This document shows, piece after piece, positions 44,170-53,032 of a stretch of DNA of 64,000 bases. A model generated the notes under the pieces. It was not told where the DNA came from and did not search any database. It saw only the letters and a list, made by a program, of their open reading frames with translations. Position 1 is the first letter of the stretch, and the number at the start of each line of letters is the position of its first letter. The stretch is from assembly GCF_014863545.1 (NCBI RefSeq), contig NZ_CP062260.1:3977001-4041000 (forward strand), in the 5' to 3' direction. The position numbers and the translations under genes are program-made. Source of the stretch: Paenibacillus sp. JNUCC32 (GTDB taxonomy: Bacteria; Bacillota; Bacilli; Paenibacillales; Paenibacillaceae).

Positions 44170-45206
44170 AAGGTTGCTTCCCCGCTTGCTAAGGAATCAG
44201 CCAGATGCCCGAAATCGACAGCGACCTTTCCGAGCTCGGAGGCAATTCGCTCTGTAATGATAACAGCCGGAATGCCGGCGCCCACCAGCGCGATGTCGAA
44301 TGGATGCCCTCGAATTTCATCCATGATTCTGGGAATATCGTGGATACCTTCCACGGGGGCCACCGTGCCCGCCACCTTGATTCCGCGGCCCGACAGCACC
44401 CGTGAAAGACCGGGAGCGGAATTGCCCACCACGAGAACTCGACGTCCTGCAAGGATCCCTCCCAGTAAACCTTCCAAATGCAATGCATAGTTGACCGTCG
44501 ATAACGTTAGTTGCAACTTTCGATAATCAATGCCATGCGCTTTAAAAACCGAAAAGCCCAGAGGTTGAAAGTTCGGCAATCTTAGTTTGGGAATGCCAAC
44601 GATATCGGCCTTTCTCACGGAGGCTGCCAACATATCTCTTGCTTTTAGATCAGGTAAACGAACACCGGCATAACTTAAAAAATGTCCTTCTTTACGCACT
44701 TCGTCCGTGTTCAAAACCAACTCCTGCGCAAGCGTAAGCAGTTCCCCATCCCCTAAGCGGATAACGGACAACGGGGAGCTTGAATCCAAAGCTTCGTTAA
44801 GCCTCCTTGCAACCTCCGCCGCGCTTAGAAGACGATAATATTGAGAACTCATTTGTTCCATACCAGCTTCGATAATCTGGCGAACCGAAATTTCAGGAAG
44901 AATCTCTAGCTCCGGGAGTATCGAGTCCACGATCCCTTCTCCTCCTTCATATAATCCCTTCGCGTACTCCTCTCCCGAGCTTGGTTTTGCCATCGTTTCG
45001 GGTTCCGAAGGCCGCGACCTCATCATCGCCTGGTCGTAGCCGGTATCAAAGCCTTCATTAAACGAAGCTGCCGCTTGTTCCAGCAATTTCTGGGTACAGT
45101 CGCTTGGCGTTTGGCCTTTTGTTCTCTGAAGAATAACTTTTCGCTTATGTCGCCTCTTTACCGGCCTGTGTCTTCTTTTCTCTAAGTGCTGCCGTATGAT
45201 GATCAC
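44166..45206 (-). CDS. GT-D fold glycosyltransferase with basic head
   Basis: 346 residues. Basic head (EKRRHRPVKRRHKRKVILQR), a short GX3 trace (FNEGFDTGYDQA), then a domain with LSVIRLGDGELLTLAQ (DGE at residues 153-155), matching the GT-D family metal/donor DxE motif. VVGNSAPGLSRVL and VAGTVAPVEGIHDIP follow. Overlaps the GT2 gene by 4 nt. The GTG start at 45206 abuts its SD-like GACGGGG, so the true start may be a little inside. Confidence 0.8.
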   Translation of the reverse strand: MIIIRQHLEKRRHRPVKRRHKRKVILQRTKGQTPSDCTQKLLEQAAASFNEGFDTGYDQAMMRSRPSEPETMAKPSSGEEYAKGLYEGGEGIVDSILPELEILPEISVRQIIEAGMEQMSSQYYRLLSAAEVARRLNEALDSSSPLSVIRLGDGELLTLAQELVLNTDEVRKEGHFLSYAGVRLPDLKARDMLAASVRKADIVGIPKLRLPNFQPLGFSVFKAHGIDYRKLQLTLSTVNYALHLEGLLGGILAGRRVLVVGNSAPGLSRVLSGRGIKVAGTVAPVEGIHDIPRIMDEIRGHPFDIALVGAGIPAVIITERIASELGKVAVDFGHLADSLASGEATL

Positions 45207-45276
45207 CCCGTCTTACGCACAATATATTCTTTGGAACTCATTAGGAAACGGGTATAACAATCCAATTTGGCTTGAC

Positions 45277-46404
45277 TCAAGGAAAAATGATACGAAGCAT
45301 CGTGCTCAATCGTTTATGGTAGGTATGATCCTTTCTTGTTCTTATCAAGCCATTTAAAGCAATTCGCTGTCGCTCTTCCTCATGACGCAAGTAATAGTCG
45401 ATTTTATCCATCAGTTCATCATAAGAGCCGTAGGTTTCTATTTCCGTACCTGGGGAATATAACTGATCCATATCGTGGCGGATATCCGATAACTGAAGCG
45501 TGCCACAGCCGGATATTTCAAACGTGCGGGGATTGACGGAAAGCGCCTTTACCTTTCTGCTGTTGGCGTTGATTGTATCGTCATCGGATGAACGGTGATG
45601 GTTGATGACGATCTTGGCTCCATTGTAGTACGTTGCCGTGTCCTCCGGCGTCATCCAATCGCCGAGCTTAATCTTGTCGGACAGCTGGGCGTAATGTTTC
45701 ATCCGGTCCCACCACCATCCGGAAATGACGACTTTTTTATTATTCAATATCGGGGCCAGATGATCCATTAACTCCACTCTGTTCCAATAGGCCGTTCCGA
45801 TAAAACAAATATCGGTCTGATTGGAGGTCGGCACATGCTTCGGATAAAATACGTTCGGATTGACTGCAAAAGGCAAGTGATACACATGCTGACAACCTAA
45901 ATCGCGATAAAATGATACGCAGTTGGATTCAAGCGTAAAGATATAATCGTAACGGGGAGCGATCGAAACCGTCCAGTCCGTATAGTACGGGTCATCCGTA
46001 AACCAAATCGCCGTTTTAAATCCGCTATCCCGGAGCGCTTTGAGCGTATCGGCTTCCAAAACGACACCGTTTAAAGCAAGTACTAGGTCCGGCTGGAATT
46101 TCTTAGCCAAAAGGACGATATCTTCTGAAGGGCTCGCAACCGAGAGACTTCTGACCAGTCCCTTTAATGCGTCAGTCACCGCCTGATCCAGCGCAGGATA
46201 AGGAACGCCAATGCCTGCAGTGACATAAAGAATACGGAGATCGCGGACCTGCTCCTCTTCCTTGGGTAAGGACCTTATTACCGCATCGGAAAAACCGAGC
46301 CTGTATCCCTCTCTCCGTCCCACTGAGTAACCATTTCTGTATCCTTCCAACTGGGCGGATTGCTCTCCCCCCTGAAGCAGCAAATGCTCATTCATTGTTC
46401 TCAT
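45277..46404 (-). CDS. CgeB-like spore glycosyltransferase with GX3 tract
   Basis: 375 residues. Residues 20-42: EGYRNGYSVGRREGYRLGF, a period-4 GX3 tract. Catalytic part: CFIGTAYWNRVELMDHLAPI, NPRTFEISGCGTLQLSDIRHDMDQLYSPGTEIETYGSYDELMDKI, which is the spore maturation CgeB/Glyco_trans_1_2 signature. ATG at 46404, 9 nt after GGAGG. In B. subtilis CgeB-type enzymes decorate the spore surface. Confidence 0.9.
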   Translation of the reverse strand: MRTMNEHLLLQGGEQSAQLEGYRNGYSVGRREGYRLGFSDAVIRSLPKEEEQVRDLRILYVTAGIGVPYPALDQAVTDALKGLVRSLSVASPSEDIVLLAKKFQPDLVLALNGVVLEADTLKALRDSGFKTAIWFTDDPYYTDWTVSIAPRYDYIFTLESNCVSFYRDLGCQHVYHLPFAVNPNVFYPKHVPTSNQTDICFIGTAYWNRVELMDHLAPILNNKKVVISGWWWDRMKHYAQLSDKIKLGDWMTPEDTATYYNGAKIVINHHRSSDDDTINANSRKVKALSVNPRTFEISGCGTLQLSDIRHDMDQLYSPGTEIETYGSYDELMDKIDYYLRHEEERQRIALNGLIRTRKDHTYHKRLSTMLRIIFP

Positions 46405-46444
46405 GCGGTCAGGCCTCCGGATTTATTCATTCCCGAAATAGGGT

Positions 46445-47152
46445 TCACCACAATCGGCCACTGGCTTGGTACAAGGACTGGAAGGTTCCGGCGTCCGTCC
46501 ACCATCCGTCTAATATGTCATAGGTAAGCTGCCCCTTCGATGCATACACATTGTTCACGTCGGTAATTTCCAATTCGCCTCGTGCCGATGGTTTTATGGT
46601 TCGGATCGTTTCAAACACCGTCGAATCATACATATAAATACCGGTTACGCAATAATCGGATTTAGGCTCCTCCGGCTTCTCTTCGATCATGACGATGTTG
46701 TCTTTCTCCAAGACGGGAACACCGTATCTCTTCGGATCAAGAACTTTCTTCAGAAGCACGCGCGCTCCAGCGGCCTGTTTTTCAAAAGCTTGCACAAAGG
46801 TGATTAGATGATCCTCAAACAGATTATCGCCAAGAAGCACAACGAACTTTTCGCCAGGTGTTATGAACGGTTCGGCAAGGTATAATGCTTGGGCAATCCC
46901 CCCGGCTTCTTCCTGGATTTTAAATGTGACGCTTACTCCCCATTCTTTTCCGCTGCCGATCAGGTCTGTATACAGACCAGCCGATTGCTTGCCGATCACG
47001 ATGAGAATTTCCTCGATGCCCGCTTTTTTGAATTTCTCGATTCCGTGACATATCATCGGAACCTTCCCGACAGGCAGCAGATGTTTATTTATGACTTTGG
47101 TCAGTGGATAAAGCCGGGTACCCGTACCTCCTGCCAGAATGACGCCCTTCAT
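46445..47152 (-). CDS. rfbA: Sugar nucleotidyltransferase, RmlA/SpsI type
   Basis: Makes dTDP-glucose from dTTP and glucose-1-phosphate. GVILAGGTGTRLYPLTKVINK is the nucleotide loop; VVLLGDNLFED, GELEITDVNNVYASKG and GWWTDAGTFQSL are typical of RmlA. 235 residues from ATG 47152 after AAGGAAGG; a longer frame starts 12 codons earlier in the neighbour. Similar in length to SpsI. With rfbB and rfbC it supplies dTDP-deoxy sugars for the cluster. Confidence 0.94.
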   Translation of the reverse strand: MKGVILAGGTGTRLYPLTKVINKHLLPVGKVPMICHGIEKFKKAGIEEILIVIGKQSAGLYTDLIGSGKEWGVSVTFKIQEEAGGIAQALYLAEPFITPGEKFVVLLGDNLFEDHLITFVQAFEKQAAGARVLLKKVLDPKRYGVPVLEKDNIVMIEEKPEEPKSDYCVTGIYMYDSTVFETIRTIKPSARGELEITDVNNVYASKGQLTYDILDGWWTDAGTFQSLYQASGRLW

Positions 47153-47180
47153 ATAATCCTTCCTTTCGCAAAATAGATGA

Positions 47181-47909
47181 TTATACATAGATCGTTGGAT
47201 CGACGCCCCATTTATCCATGAATTTTTGTTTGTTTGTATCGATAAGATGCTTCACTTGGCTCATGTCCTGCTTGGCAAAGCTGGCACTCCCATGATGAAA
47301 AACGAAAACATCGCCCGCGATCCTGAACGTATACCCCGCATTCCTGGCCCGGTAACAATAGTCATCGTCTTCAAAATGACCTGGTGAATATCGTTCGTCC
47401 AGCAGTCCGATGCGATCCATCAATTCCCGTTTAAACAGGAAACATAAGCCTACGATTCGATCCACTTGAAGCCACTTACTGGCATCCGGCTCATTCAGCT
47501 GGTTCGACATCTCTTCTAAGCTGGTATAAGGCATATCGATCTGTTGTTTTCCGCTTGCATAGTTGGTAAGCGGCCCGACGATTCCGATCTTGGTTTCGCT
47601 GTTCAAACAATTCAACATATTCTGCAACCAATTGCGGGTGACGATGACATCATTATTCAGCAGGAGCAGCGTATCGCCGGTTGCAATTTTCAAACCCTTG
47701 TTGCATGCAGCTGGAAAGCCAATGTTGTTTGCCAACGAAATGAAGGTAATCCCCTCCTGACGGCAGATGTCAACGGTGCCGTCGGAGGAACCATTATCAA
47801 CAACGATGATCTCGTAAGGCTCATTCGTATGGCGTTTAATGGAATAAATGCAATCCTTTAGCAGCTCCCTGCCATTGAAAGTCGGAATAATGATGCTTGT
47901 TTTTTTCAT
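47181..47909 (-). CDS. GT2 glycosyltransferase
   Basis: 242 residues, a bare GT-A domain: SIIIPTFNGRELLKDCIYSI, EIIVVDNGSSDGTVDI, LLLLNNDVIVTRNWLQNML, HFEDDDYCYRARNAGYTFRIA. No basic head or GX3 tract. Close homologue of the catalytic part of the 42835 gene. ATG 47909 after AAGGTGG; a GTG three codons upstream is an alternative. Confidence 0.92.
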   Translation of the reverse strand: MKKTSIIIPTFNGRELLKDCIYSIKRHTNEPYEIIVVDNGSSDGTVDICRQEGITFISLANNIGFPAACNKGLKIATGDTLLLLNNDVIVTRNWLQNMLNCLNSETKIGIVGPLTNYASGKQQIDMPYTSLEEMSNQLNEPDASKWLQVDRIVGLCFLFKRELMDRIGLLDERYSPGHFEDDDYCYRARNAGYTFRIAGDVFVFHHGSASFAKQDMSQVKHLIDTNKQKFMDKWGVDPTIYV

Positions 47910-47921
47910 AGCTACCACCTT

Positions 47922-49052
47922 CTAAACCTTGGTTAGCTGCCTTTGTCTAATCTGATCCATAAAAGATAGCCGCGGCCCCTTTATGTCGAATACCGTTTTG
48001 AGAGCTTCGATGTGGTCTCCGATGATCAAATCGGCAACTGCATTTTGTTGTCCGACATTTCGAGCTCGGAGCCGATTTTTCGTAATCACGTCTACGCTGG
48101 CTGGTGCATTTATTTTCAAACCCTTTTCAAGGGCGATGACTTGCGCTTTCGGTGGGACAGATAAATTGGCGTATCCGATGATTTGGGCAGCTTCCTTCCT
48201 TATCGCGTGAGGTACCGCGGTAAGCGAATTGGCTTCGAGATCCGCCCTGCCCATGGATCGGTTAATAAACTCCTTCACTATGGTTACGTAGTCTCTGCTG
48301 GAAAACATCCCGATCAATGGAGAAATATCATTTAAGGCAATATCGCTACCCTGTTCAATGGCATCAATGAAAGGTACGAGATGCTCTGCTAATATCGGAA
48401 CATCTCCATCAAGGAACAGCAGAATTTCAGAATCGGCTAACTTCGCCCCGACCGCTCTGCCAACATCGTGTCCCAAAGCTTGTTGGTAGTGTACAATGAT
48501 GGCTTTCGATTGGTTTCGGATCATTTCAAAGCTTTCATCGGTGGATCCGTTCACCACAAAAATGATTTCATGAAGCGGCAGCCGATGAAGCTGCTCCAGC
48601 AATTTAATAATCGTGTCTTTCTCGTTCATCACCAAGACGATCGCCGCTACCCTTTTGTCCGTCGGCAGGAGAACGGCATTTCCTAGATATATTCCGGAAT
48701 GCTTACTGTGTCCTTCCACAAATTTGGACGCCGCTGCGTGGTAAACCGTCCATGGCAGCGGTTTGACTGAATGGTACCAGCGATTCCAGCTCTCGTTCAC
48801 TTTGATATGTGGGGGTGTATCCGCCGTTGTTGAAACTTCATGGGCCGCTTGCTGATAACCGGCAGCATAAGCTCTCTCATTCCAATTGTCGACCGCTCCG
48901 TTTGAAATCCGGCGATTCTTGAACATAAGAGCCCCTAATTTATGACCGCTCCGTTTTCTCTTGGTCCTTGCTCTTTTATTTATGCGTTTCATTGCTCTCC
49001 TTAAAGAACTTGAGGCGGGTATCATACCTCGTCTCCGCTTTCTTCGCACCAT
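47922..49052 (-). CDS. GT2 glycosyltransferase with basic head and short GX3 trace
   Basis: 376 residues. N-terminal ~50 residues very basic (MVRRKRRRGMIPASSS, KRINKRARTKRKRSGHK) with AYAAGYQQAAHE behind. GT-A core from ~130: VAAIVLVMNEKDTIIKLLEQL, IIFVVNGSTDESFEMI, LGHDVGRAVGAKLADSEILLFLDGDVPIL. The LGHDVGR segment is shared with the next gene, so the two are paralogues. SD GGTGATGAG before the ATG. The gap to the next cds is 3 nt. Confidence 0.9.
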   Translation of the reverse strand: MVRRKRRRGMIPASSSLRRAMKRINKRARTKRKRSGHKLGALMFKNRRISNGAVDNWNERAYAAGYQQAAHEVSTTADTPPHIKVNESWNRWYHSVKPLPWTVYHAAASKFVEGHSKHSGIYLGNAVLLPTDKRVAAIVLVMNEKDTIIKLLEQLHRLPLHEIIFVVNGSTDESFEMIRNQSKAIIVHYQQALGHDVGRAVGAKLADSEILLFLDGDVPILAEHLVPFIDAIEQGSDIALNDISPLIGMFSSRDYVTIVKEFINRSMGRADLEANSLTAVPHAIRKEAAQIIGYANLSVPPKAQVIALEKGLKINAPASVDVITKNRLRARNVGQQNAVADLIIGDHIEALKTVFDIKGPRLSFMDQIRQRQLTKV

Positions 49053-49056
49053 CTCA

Positions 49057-49863
49057 TCACCACACGCTTTCTCTTTTTCGTGCGAGATCCGATCGATTTC
49101 CCCGCATGCCGGATTGAGAGATTAACCAATCTATTGCTTCCAAATGATCCCCCACAATCAGGGTTTCAAGGGGATCATTCCCTCTGGTTCTACCCCTCCT
49201 GGGATTTCTTTTTCCTACATCCACGTAATGAATCCCCCGTACCTTCAAGCCATTATAAATGGCCATTGCTTGAGCTTTCGGAGGAACGGCCAAATTGTCG
49301 ATACCAATCAGATTTACCGCTTTTCGGCTCATTGCATGTGGAATGGTTGTAAGTGAAGCTCCTTTCAAATCGGGATTGGATACCAAAATGTTTAACGTAT
49401 GCTTAGCGAGGATAACGCTGTGAACGTGATGTTTATCGGTCGGACCCAAATACTTGTTCAAAGCCACGTCCACCCCCTCTTCTACGGCTTTTGTCAAAGG
49501 GGTCATATCACTTGCTTTGATTACGATGTCTGCATCGGTAAACAGCAAGATGTCTCCTCTAGCCGCTGCAGCGCCGATACTTCGTCCCACGTCATGACCG
49601 AGCGGAAACGGCAGGTGGATCACCCTCGCTCCGGTGCTCTGAGCAATTTCTGCCGTACCGTCCGTTGAACCATTGGCAACAACGATAACCTCTGTGTTGG
49701 CGTGCACTTGGTTGGCTTGCCGAATGACTGCCGCAATGGTCTTCGCTTCGTTCATGGCAGGAATGATGACGGATACCTTCGGAAACTCGGCATTTATGAT
49801 CGGGGACAAGGATCCTCTCCTCTTTTTTCTGTTAACGGGACTCGCAGGACTTCGTTTCGACAT
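49057..49863 (-). CDS. GT2 glycosyltransferase, first gene of the cluster
   Basis: 268 residues with a short basic head (MSKRSPASPVNRKKRRGS). Core: VSVIIPAMNEAKTIAAVIRQ, EVIVVANGSTDGTAEIA, LGHDVGRSIGAAAARGDILLFTDADIVI. Paralogue of the next gene. The ATG at 49863 has AGGTGAG; a GTG at 49896 sits only 2 nt after a strong AGGAGGAA, so its use cannot be excluded. Probable start of the minus-strand glycan operon. Confidence 0.9.
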   Translation of the reverse strand: MSKRSPASPVNRKKRRGSLSPIINAEFPKVSVIIPAMNEAKTIAAVIRQANQVHANTEVIVVANGSTDGTAEIAQSTGARVIHLPFPLGHDVGRSIGAAAARGDILLFTDADIVIKASDMTPLTKAVEEGVDVALNKYLGPTDKHHVHSVILAKHTLNILVSNPDLKGASLTTIPHAMSRKAVNLIGIDNLAVPPKAQAMAIYNGLKVRGIHYVDVGKRNPRRGRTRGNDPLETLIVGDHLEAIDWLISQSGMRGNRSDLARKRESVW

Positions 49864-49905
49864 GTTTCTCACCTGCCAAGTTGGGATTAAGAACACTTCC
49901 TCCTC

Positions 49906-49932
49906 ATTTTATGTATAGGTTTATTTACTGTA
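49906..49932 (-). promoter_or_regulatory. Candidate late-sporulation (sigma-K/E-like) promoter of the glycan cluster
   Basis: On the minus strand an AC dinucleotide lies 16 nt before CATAAAATGA. This fits the loose sigma-K pattern (AC-N15-16-CATAnnnTA) imperfectly. Short and degenerate, so weak. Confidence 0.25.
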
Positions 49933-50036
49933 ACGGCGTTCGTACCTTACACCGAAATAAAACGTCCATGGACCATCGAACATACCGCTATCTTTCTCAA
50001 CGCATAAACTACAGGTAATACGATGAAAGGGAGTGA

Positions 50037-50183
50037 AGACTTATCAGAACGATTCGAGACCTGATCCGTGAATTCGAGCGAGGTAATGCCTACGTTAATG
50101 TTCGCACGATCCAAAATCCGAACGGAGAAATTTGCGGCCAGTTCGGCGGTAGGTTATTAAAAGCAAAGTTTCAGTCCATTTAA
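50037..50183 (+). pseudogene. Remnant of a CHRD-domain protein
   Basis: Frame from 50037 encodes ...LIREFERGNAYVNVRTIQ followed by NPNGEICGQFGG and a stop at 50181-50183. The NAYVNVxTxxNPNGEIxGQ pattern is the C-terminal end of the CHRD domain (chordin-like repeats, found in secreted and spore proteins). No start codon, and an upstream stop cuts it off, so it is a truncated fragment. It sits exactly at the left edge of the AT-rich segment. Confidence 0.7.
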
Positions 50184-50319
50184 AAATAAGTGGGCGATAC
50201 CGGGTTGTTAGGTTTTGTCGAATGGCTAATTTATTCTGGCTGACTATTAACAAGTGGATAAAGACAGTTAATAAATGGCTTTTTCACATTCAATTGTATT
50301 CATATGTTAACTGTTTTTT

Positions 50320-50325
50320 TATAAT
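50320..50325 (+). promoter_or_regulatory. Possible -10 of the ACP/ligase operon
   Basis: TATAAT 25 nt before the ACP start. A TTGTAT lies 20 nt upstream, too far for an ideal -35, so the assignment is tentative. Confidence 0.35.
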
Positions 50326-50349
50326 CTTTGATATCAGGGGGTTATCGGA

Positions 50350-50583
50350 ATGAAACTAGAATCCCTTATTAAAAATACGTTTAATTTAAAAGACGATATA
50401 AATGTTTTGGATACACACGGTCCTGGACAACTGGATGGATGGGATTCATTAGGGAATATGCGTTTATTCATTGCAATAGAAAAAACATATCAAATATCAA
50501 TAGCCTTTGAAGAAATAATGATAATTAAAACGGTTTTAGATATAAAAAAGCTTTTAGGAAATAAAGGAGTGGAGGTATCTTGA
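50350..50583 (+). CDS. Acyl carrier protein-like protein
   Basis: 77 residues. GWDSLGNMRLF places the phosphopantetheine serine at S33. An acidic helical ACP: KLESLIKNTFN at the start and IKKLLGN at the end. AT-rich codon use, unlike the GC-rich backbone. GGGGG before the ATG. Overlaps the ligase start by 4 nt (TTGA), so the pair forms one unit. Probable donor carrier for the acyltransferase system. Confidence 0.9.
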   Translation: MKLESLIKNTFNLKDDINVLDTHGPGQLDGWDSLGNMRLFIAIEKTYQISIAFEEIMIIKTVLDIKKLLGNKGVEVS

Positions 50584-52034
50584 AAGAACCACTTACTGTA
50601 ATACAAGCGATATACATTCATTCAAAACATAATCCGCATAAAGTGGCTTTAATTAAAGGAGAGAAGACAATAACTTACTGTGAACTTTATAAGAATATAG
50701 TATCGGCGTCATTATTCCTTACAAGTATTGGAGTCTACCCAGGAGCTAAGATTGTTCTTTCGGCTTCTAATTCACTTTCTTTTATATATGGATATTTTGC
50801 AACTCATTTATTGGGAGCAATATCGGTACCCATTGATCCCAATATTACAAAGGACAATTTCGATTACATTATACGCACTGTTCTGCCTCAAGCTATTTTT
50901 ATGTCACAACCAATTTCAAACTCAAGGTCAATTGAAGATCTTGTTGTTGAACAAACACCTAAAATAAGGGATAAGCAAAATTTTCCTGATTGTGATACTG
51001 TTGCTGATATCATGTTTACTACAGGCACGACAGGTAAACCCAAAGGTGTTGTCCTAACTCATAGCAGTATTATTTCCACTGCCAAAAATATTAATATGTT
51101 TATTGGTAATGGAGCAGAAGATGTTGAAGTTGTACCTCTTCCTTTAAGTCATTCTTTTGGTCTAGGAAGGTTACGATGCAATATGTTAAGCGGGTCAACA
51201 TTGATAATAACAGATGGTTTTTTGGACCTTCAATCCATTATTATGGCTATCAACAAGTGGAATGCCACCGGTTTCAGCTCCGTTCCTACCGGCTTGTCTC
51301 TTTTATTTAATATGATGGGTGATCGAGCAGGCGAATTACTAAGGAATCTTAATTATATAGAAATTGGCAGTTCTCCAATGACCGTTGACTTTAAGAAAGA
51401 GTTAATGCGTTTACTGCCGACTACACGTATTTGTATGCATTATGGTCTAACGGAAGCTTCGCGATCAGCATTTATTGAGTTTCATTCTTCTTCAAAAGAT
51501 CTTGATTCCATTGGAAAACCTGTCGGCTCCATCAAGATGGAGATTTTAGATGATAAGGGCAACATTCTACCGGATAACAAAGTTGGGCATATTGCGATTC
51601 AAGGAAGTAACGTAATGAAGGAATATTTTAATAACGATCGATTAACTAAGGAATCTTTTGTAGATGGTTGGTTTTTGACAGGAGATATGGGTTTCAAAAA
51701 CAAAGAAGGATTCTTTTATCTATTTGGCAGAAAAACGGATATCATTAATGTTGGAGGAAGAAAGGTCTCTCCTGCAGAAGTGGAAGAAGCATTAATAAAA
51801 CACCCTCATATTCTTGATTGTGCTTGTATAGGTGTAGCAGATCCTGACGGCTTCTCAGGAGAAGTTGTTAAAGCCTGTTTGGTTGGAGATTCCGAAAAAA
51901 TTTCAGTGAAAGAAATCGCCTATTTTTTAAAAGGGAAAATTGAATCCTATAAGATACCACAAATATTCGAATGGGTTGATAGTATTCCTAAGACAAACTC
52001 CGGGAAAATAAAAAGATATCTATTGAAAAAATGA
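50580..52034 (+). CDS. Acyl-activating (AMP-forming) ligase
   Basis: 484-residue ANL-superfamily enzyme, likely loads an acyl group on the ACP just upstream. A3-type P-loop MFTTGTTGKPKGV at residues ~145-157, GLTEASR (A5), TGDMGF (A7), GRKTDIINVGGRKVSPAEVEEALIKH (A8), and lysine in PKTNSGKIKR near the end (A10). TTG start overlaps the ACP stop. SD GGAGG. AT-rich. Substrate unknown; could be a short or hydroxy fatty acid. Confidence 0.92.
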   Translation: MKEPLTVIQAIYIHSKHNPHKVALIKGEKTITYCELYKNIVSASLFLTSIGVYPGAKIVLSASNSLSFIYGYFATHLLGAISVPIDPNITKDNFDYIIRTVLPQAIFMSQPISNSRSIEDLVVEQTPKIRDKQNFPDCDTVADIMFTTGTTGKPKGVVLTHSSIISTAKNINMFIGNGAEDVEVVPLPLSHSFGLGRLRCNMLSGSTLIITDGFLDLQSIIMAINKWNATGFSSVPTGLSLLFNMMGDRAGELLRNLNYIEIGSSPMTVDFKKELMRLLPTTRICMHYGLTEASRSAFIEFHSSSKDLDSIGKPVGSIKMEILDDKGNILPDNKVGHIAIQGSNVMKEYFNNDRLTKESFVDGWFLTGDMGFKNKEGFFYLFGRKTDIINVGGRKVSPAEVEEALIKHPHILDCACIGVADPDGFSGEVVKACLVGDSEKISVKEIAYFLKGKIESYKIPQIFEWVDSIPKTNSGKIKRYLLKK

Positions 52035-52041
52035 CAAAAGT

Positions 52042-52075
52042 AAAGACACTACCCTAACACGGTCAGTGTCTTTAT
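52042..52075. terminator. Bidirectional terminator after the ligase
   Basis: Stem AAAGACACT/AGTGTCTTT between convergent genes, with a short T-run on both sides. Confidence 0.75.
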
Positions 52076-52113
52076 ATTTGTATATCAATCAAGTAAGGGC
52101 ATTTTATCGGATG

Positions 52114-53007
52114 TTATAAAATGGATTTCATAAAGCTTAAAAATTTTTGATGTGGAATGGCATAATTACCTGAGACATGCTCTCCATCTTTTACATTACT
52201 AATCACAACCGAACCCAGATGGATGTTTGAATGATCTCCGATTGTTATTCGGTTACTTATACATGCGCTTGGTCCTATCCATGCATGATCTCCAATAACA
52301 GCCCTTCCTGCTATAACAACATTTGACGCGATCAAAGTTCCTTCCCCGATTCGTACGGAATGACCTATTTGTACTAAATTATGGATTTTAGTTTGATCCT
52401 GAATTAGGGTTGTCTCTCGATATAATCCCTTATCAATACATGAGGAGTACCCGATCTCAACTTCATGTCCGATTTCTACTCTTCCCGCATGGCGAACCGT
52501 TAAAATGTCATTGCTCCCACGGATATGTTGAAATCCTTCTGAACCTATCACTGCCCCTGCCCTTATAATGCTTCCCCGTCTTATAGTCACATTATCTAAA
52601 ATGACAGCCTTAGGCTCAATGATAACATCATCCTCAATTACAACACCAATATTGGATATATAGGCGGTGGGATCGATCAGCGCTTTTGCCGATATTTGCG
52701 GCAACTTACTTCCAAAATTATAAAAATCGGTCATTTTAGCTAGAAAATTGTGTGTTTTAAAAAACAACATTCTAGGATCAGGGTGGACGATCCAACTTGT
52801 TGAAGGGTATTCGTCCATAAAAAATTTATGATTTTGTGAGATGATGATAGCCGCTACATTTGGATTACGTATTGCACGATTGATCTGAAAATCTTTTTCA
52901 GCAAAAGTGAGACAATTCGGCAAAGTAGAATCAAGGGGGCCTAAGTTATCTATTTCGCAATCTTTACTTACATAATTTTTTAGTGATTCAATTTCTGATA
53001 GCCACAT
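52114..53007 (-). CDS. LpxD-like left-handed beta-helix acyltransferase
   Basis: 297 residues. N-terminal ~100-residue domain, then ~10 hexapeptide turns. Shares LpxD hallmarks: IGSEGF at 154-159, ID at 191-192, and VQIGHSVRIGEGTLIASNVVI with H216 at the position of the catalytic histidine (E. coli H239 in QIAHNV). LpxD adds an acyl chain from acyl-ACP to an amino sugar. Here it lies beside an ACP, an acyl ligase and amino-sugar genes, so an N-acyl transfer from ACP to an amino sugar is a reasonable inference. AT-rich. GAGGTAGTG before the ATG. Confidence 0.88.
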   Translation of the reverse strand: MWLSEIESLKNYVSKDCEIDNLGPLDSTLPNCLTFAEKDFQINRAIRNPNVAAIIISQNHKFFMDEYPSTSWIVHPDPRMLFFKTHNFLAKMTDFYNFGSKLPQISAKALIDPTAYISNIGVVIEDDVIIEPKAVILDNVTIRRGSIIRAGAVIGSEGFQHIRGSNDILTVRHAGRVEIGHEVEIGYSSCIDKGLYRETTLIQDQTKIHNLVQIGHSVRIGEGTLIASNVVIAGRAVIGDHAWIGPSACISNRITIGDHSNIHLGSVVISNVKDGEHVSGNYAIPHQKFLSFMKSIL

Positions 53008-53032
53008 ACTTCACTACCTCTTTATTCTAACA

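Noticed and set aside
50037..50183. CHRD frame as a complete small gene
   Set aside because: No start codon after the in-frame stop and only the domain end is present.
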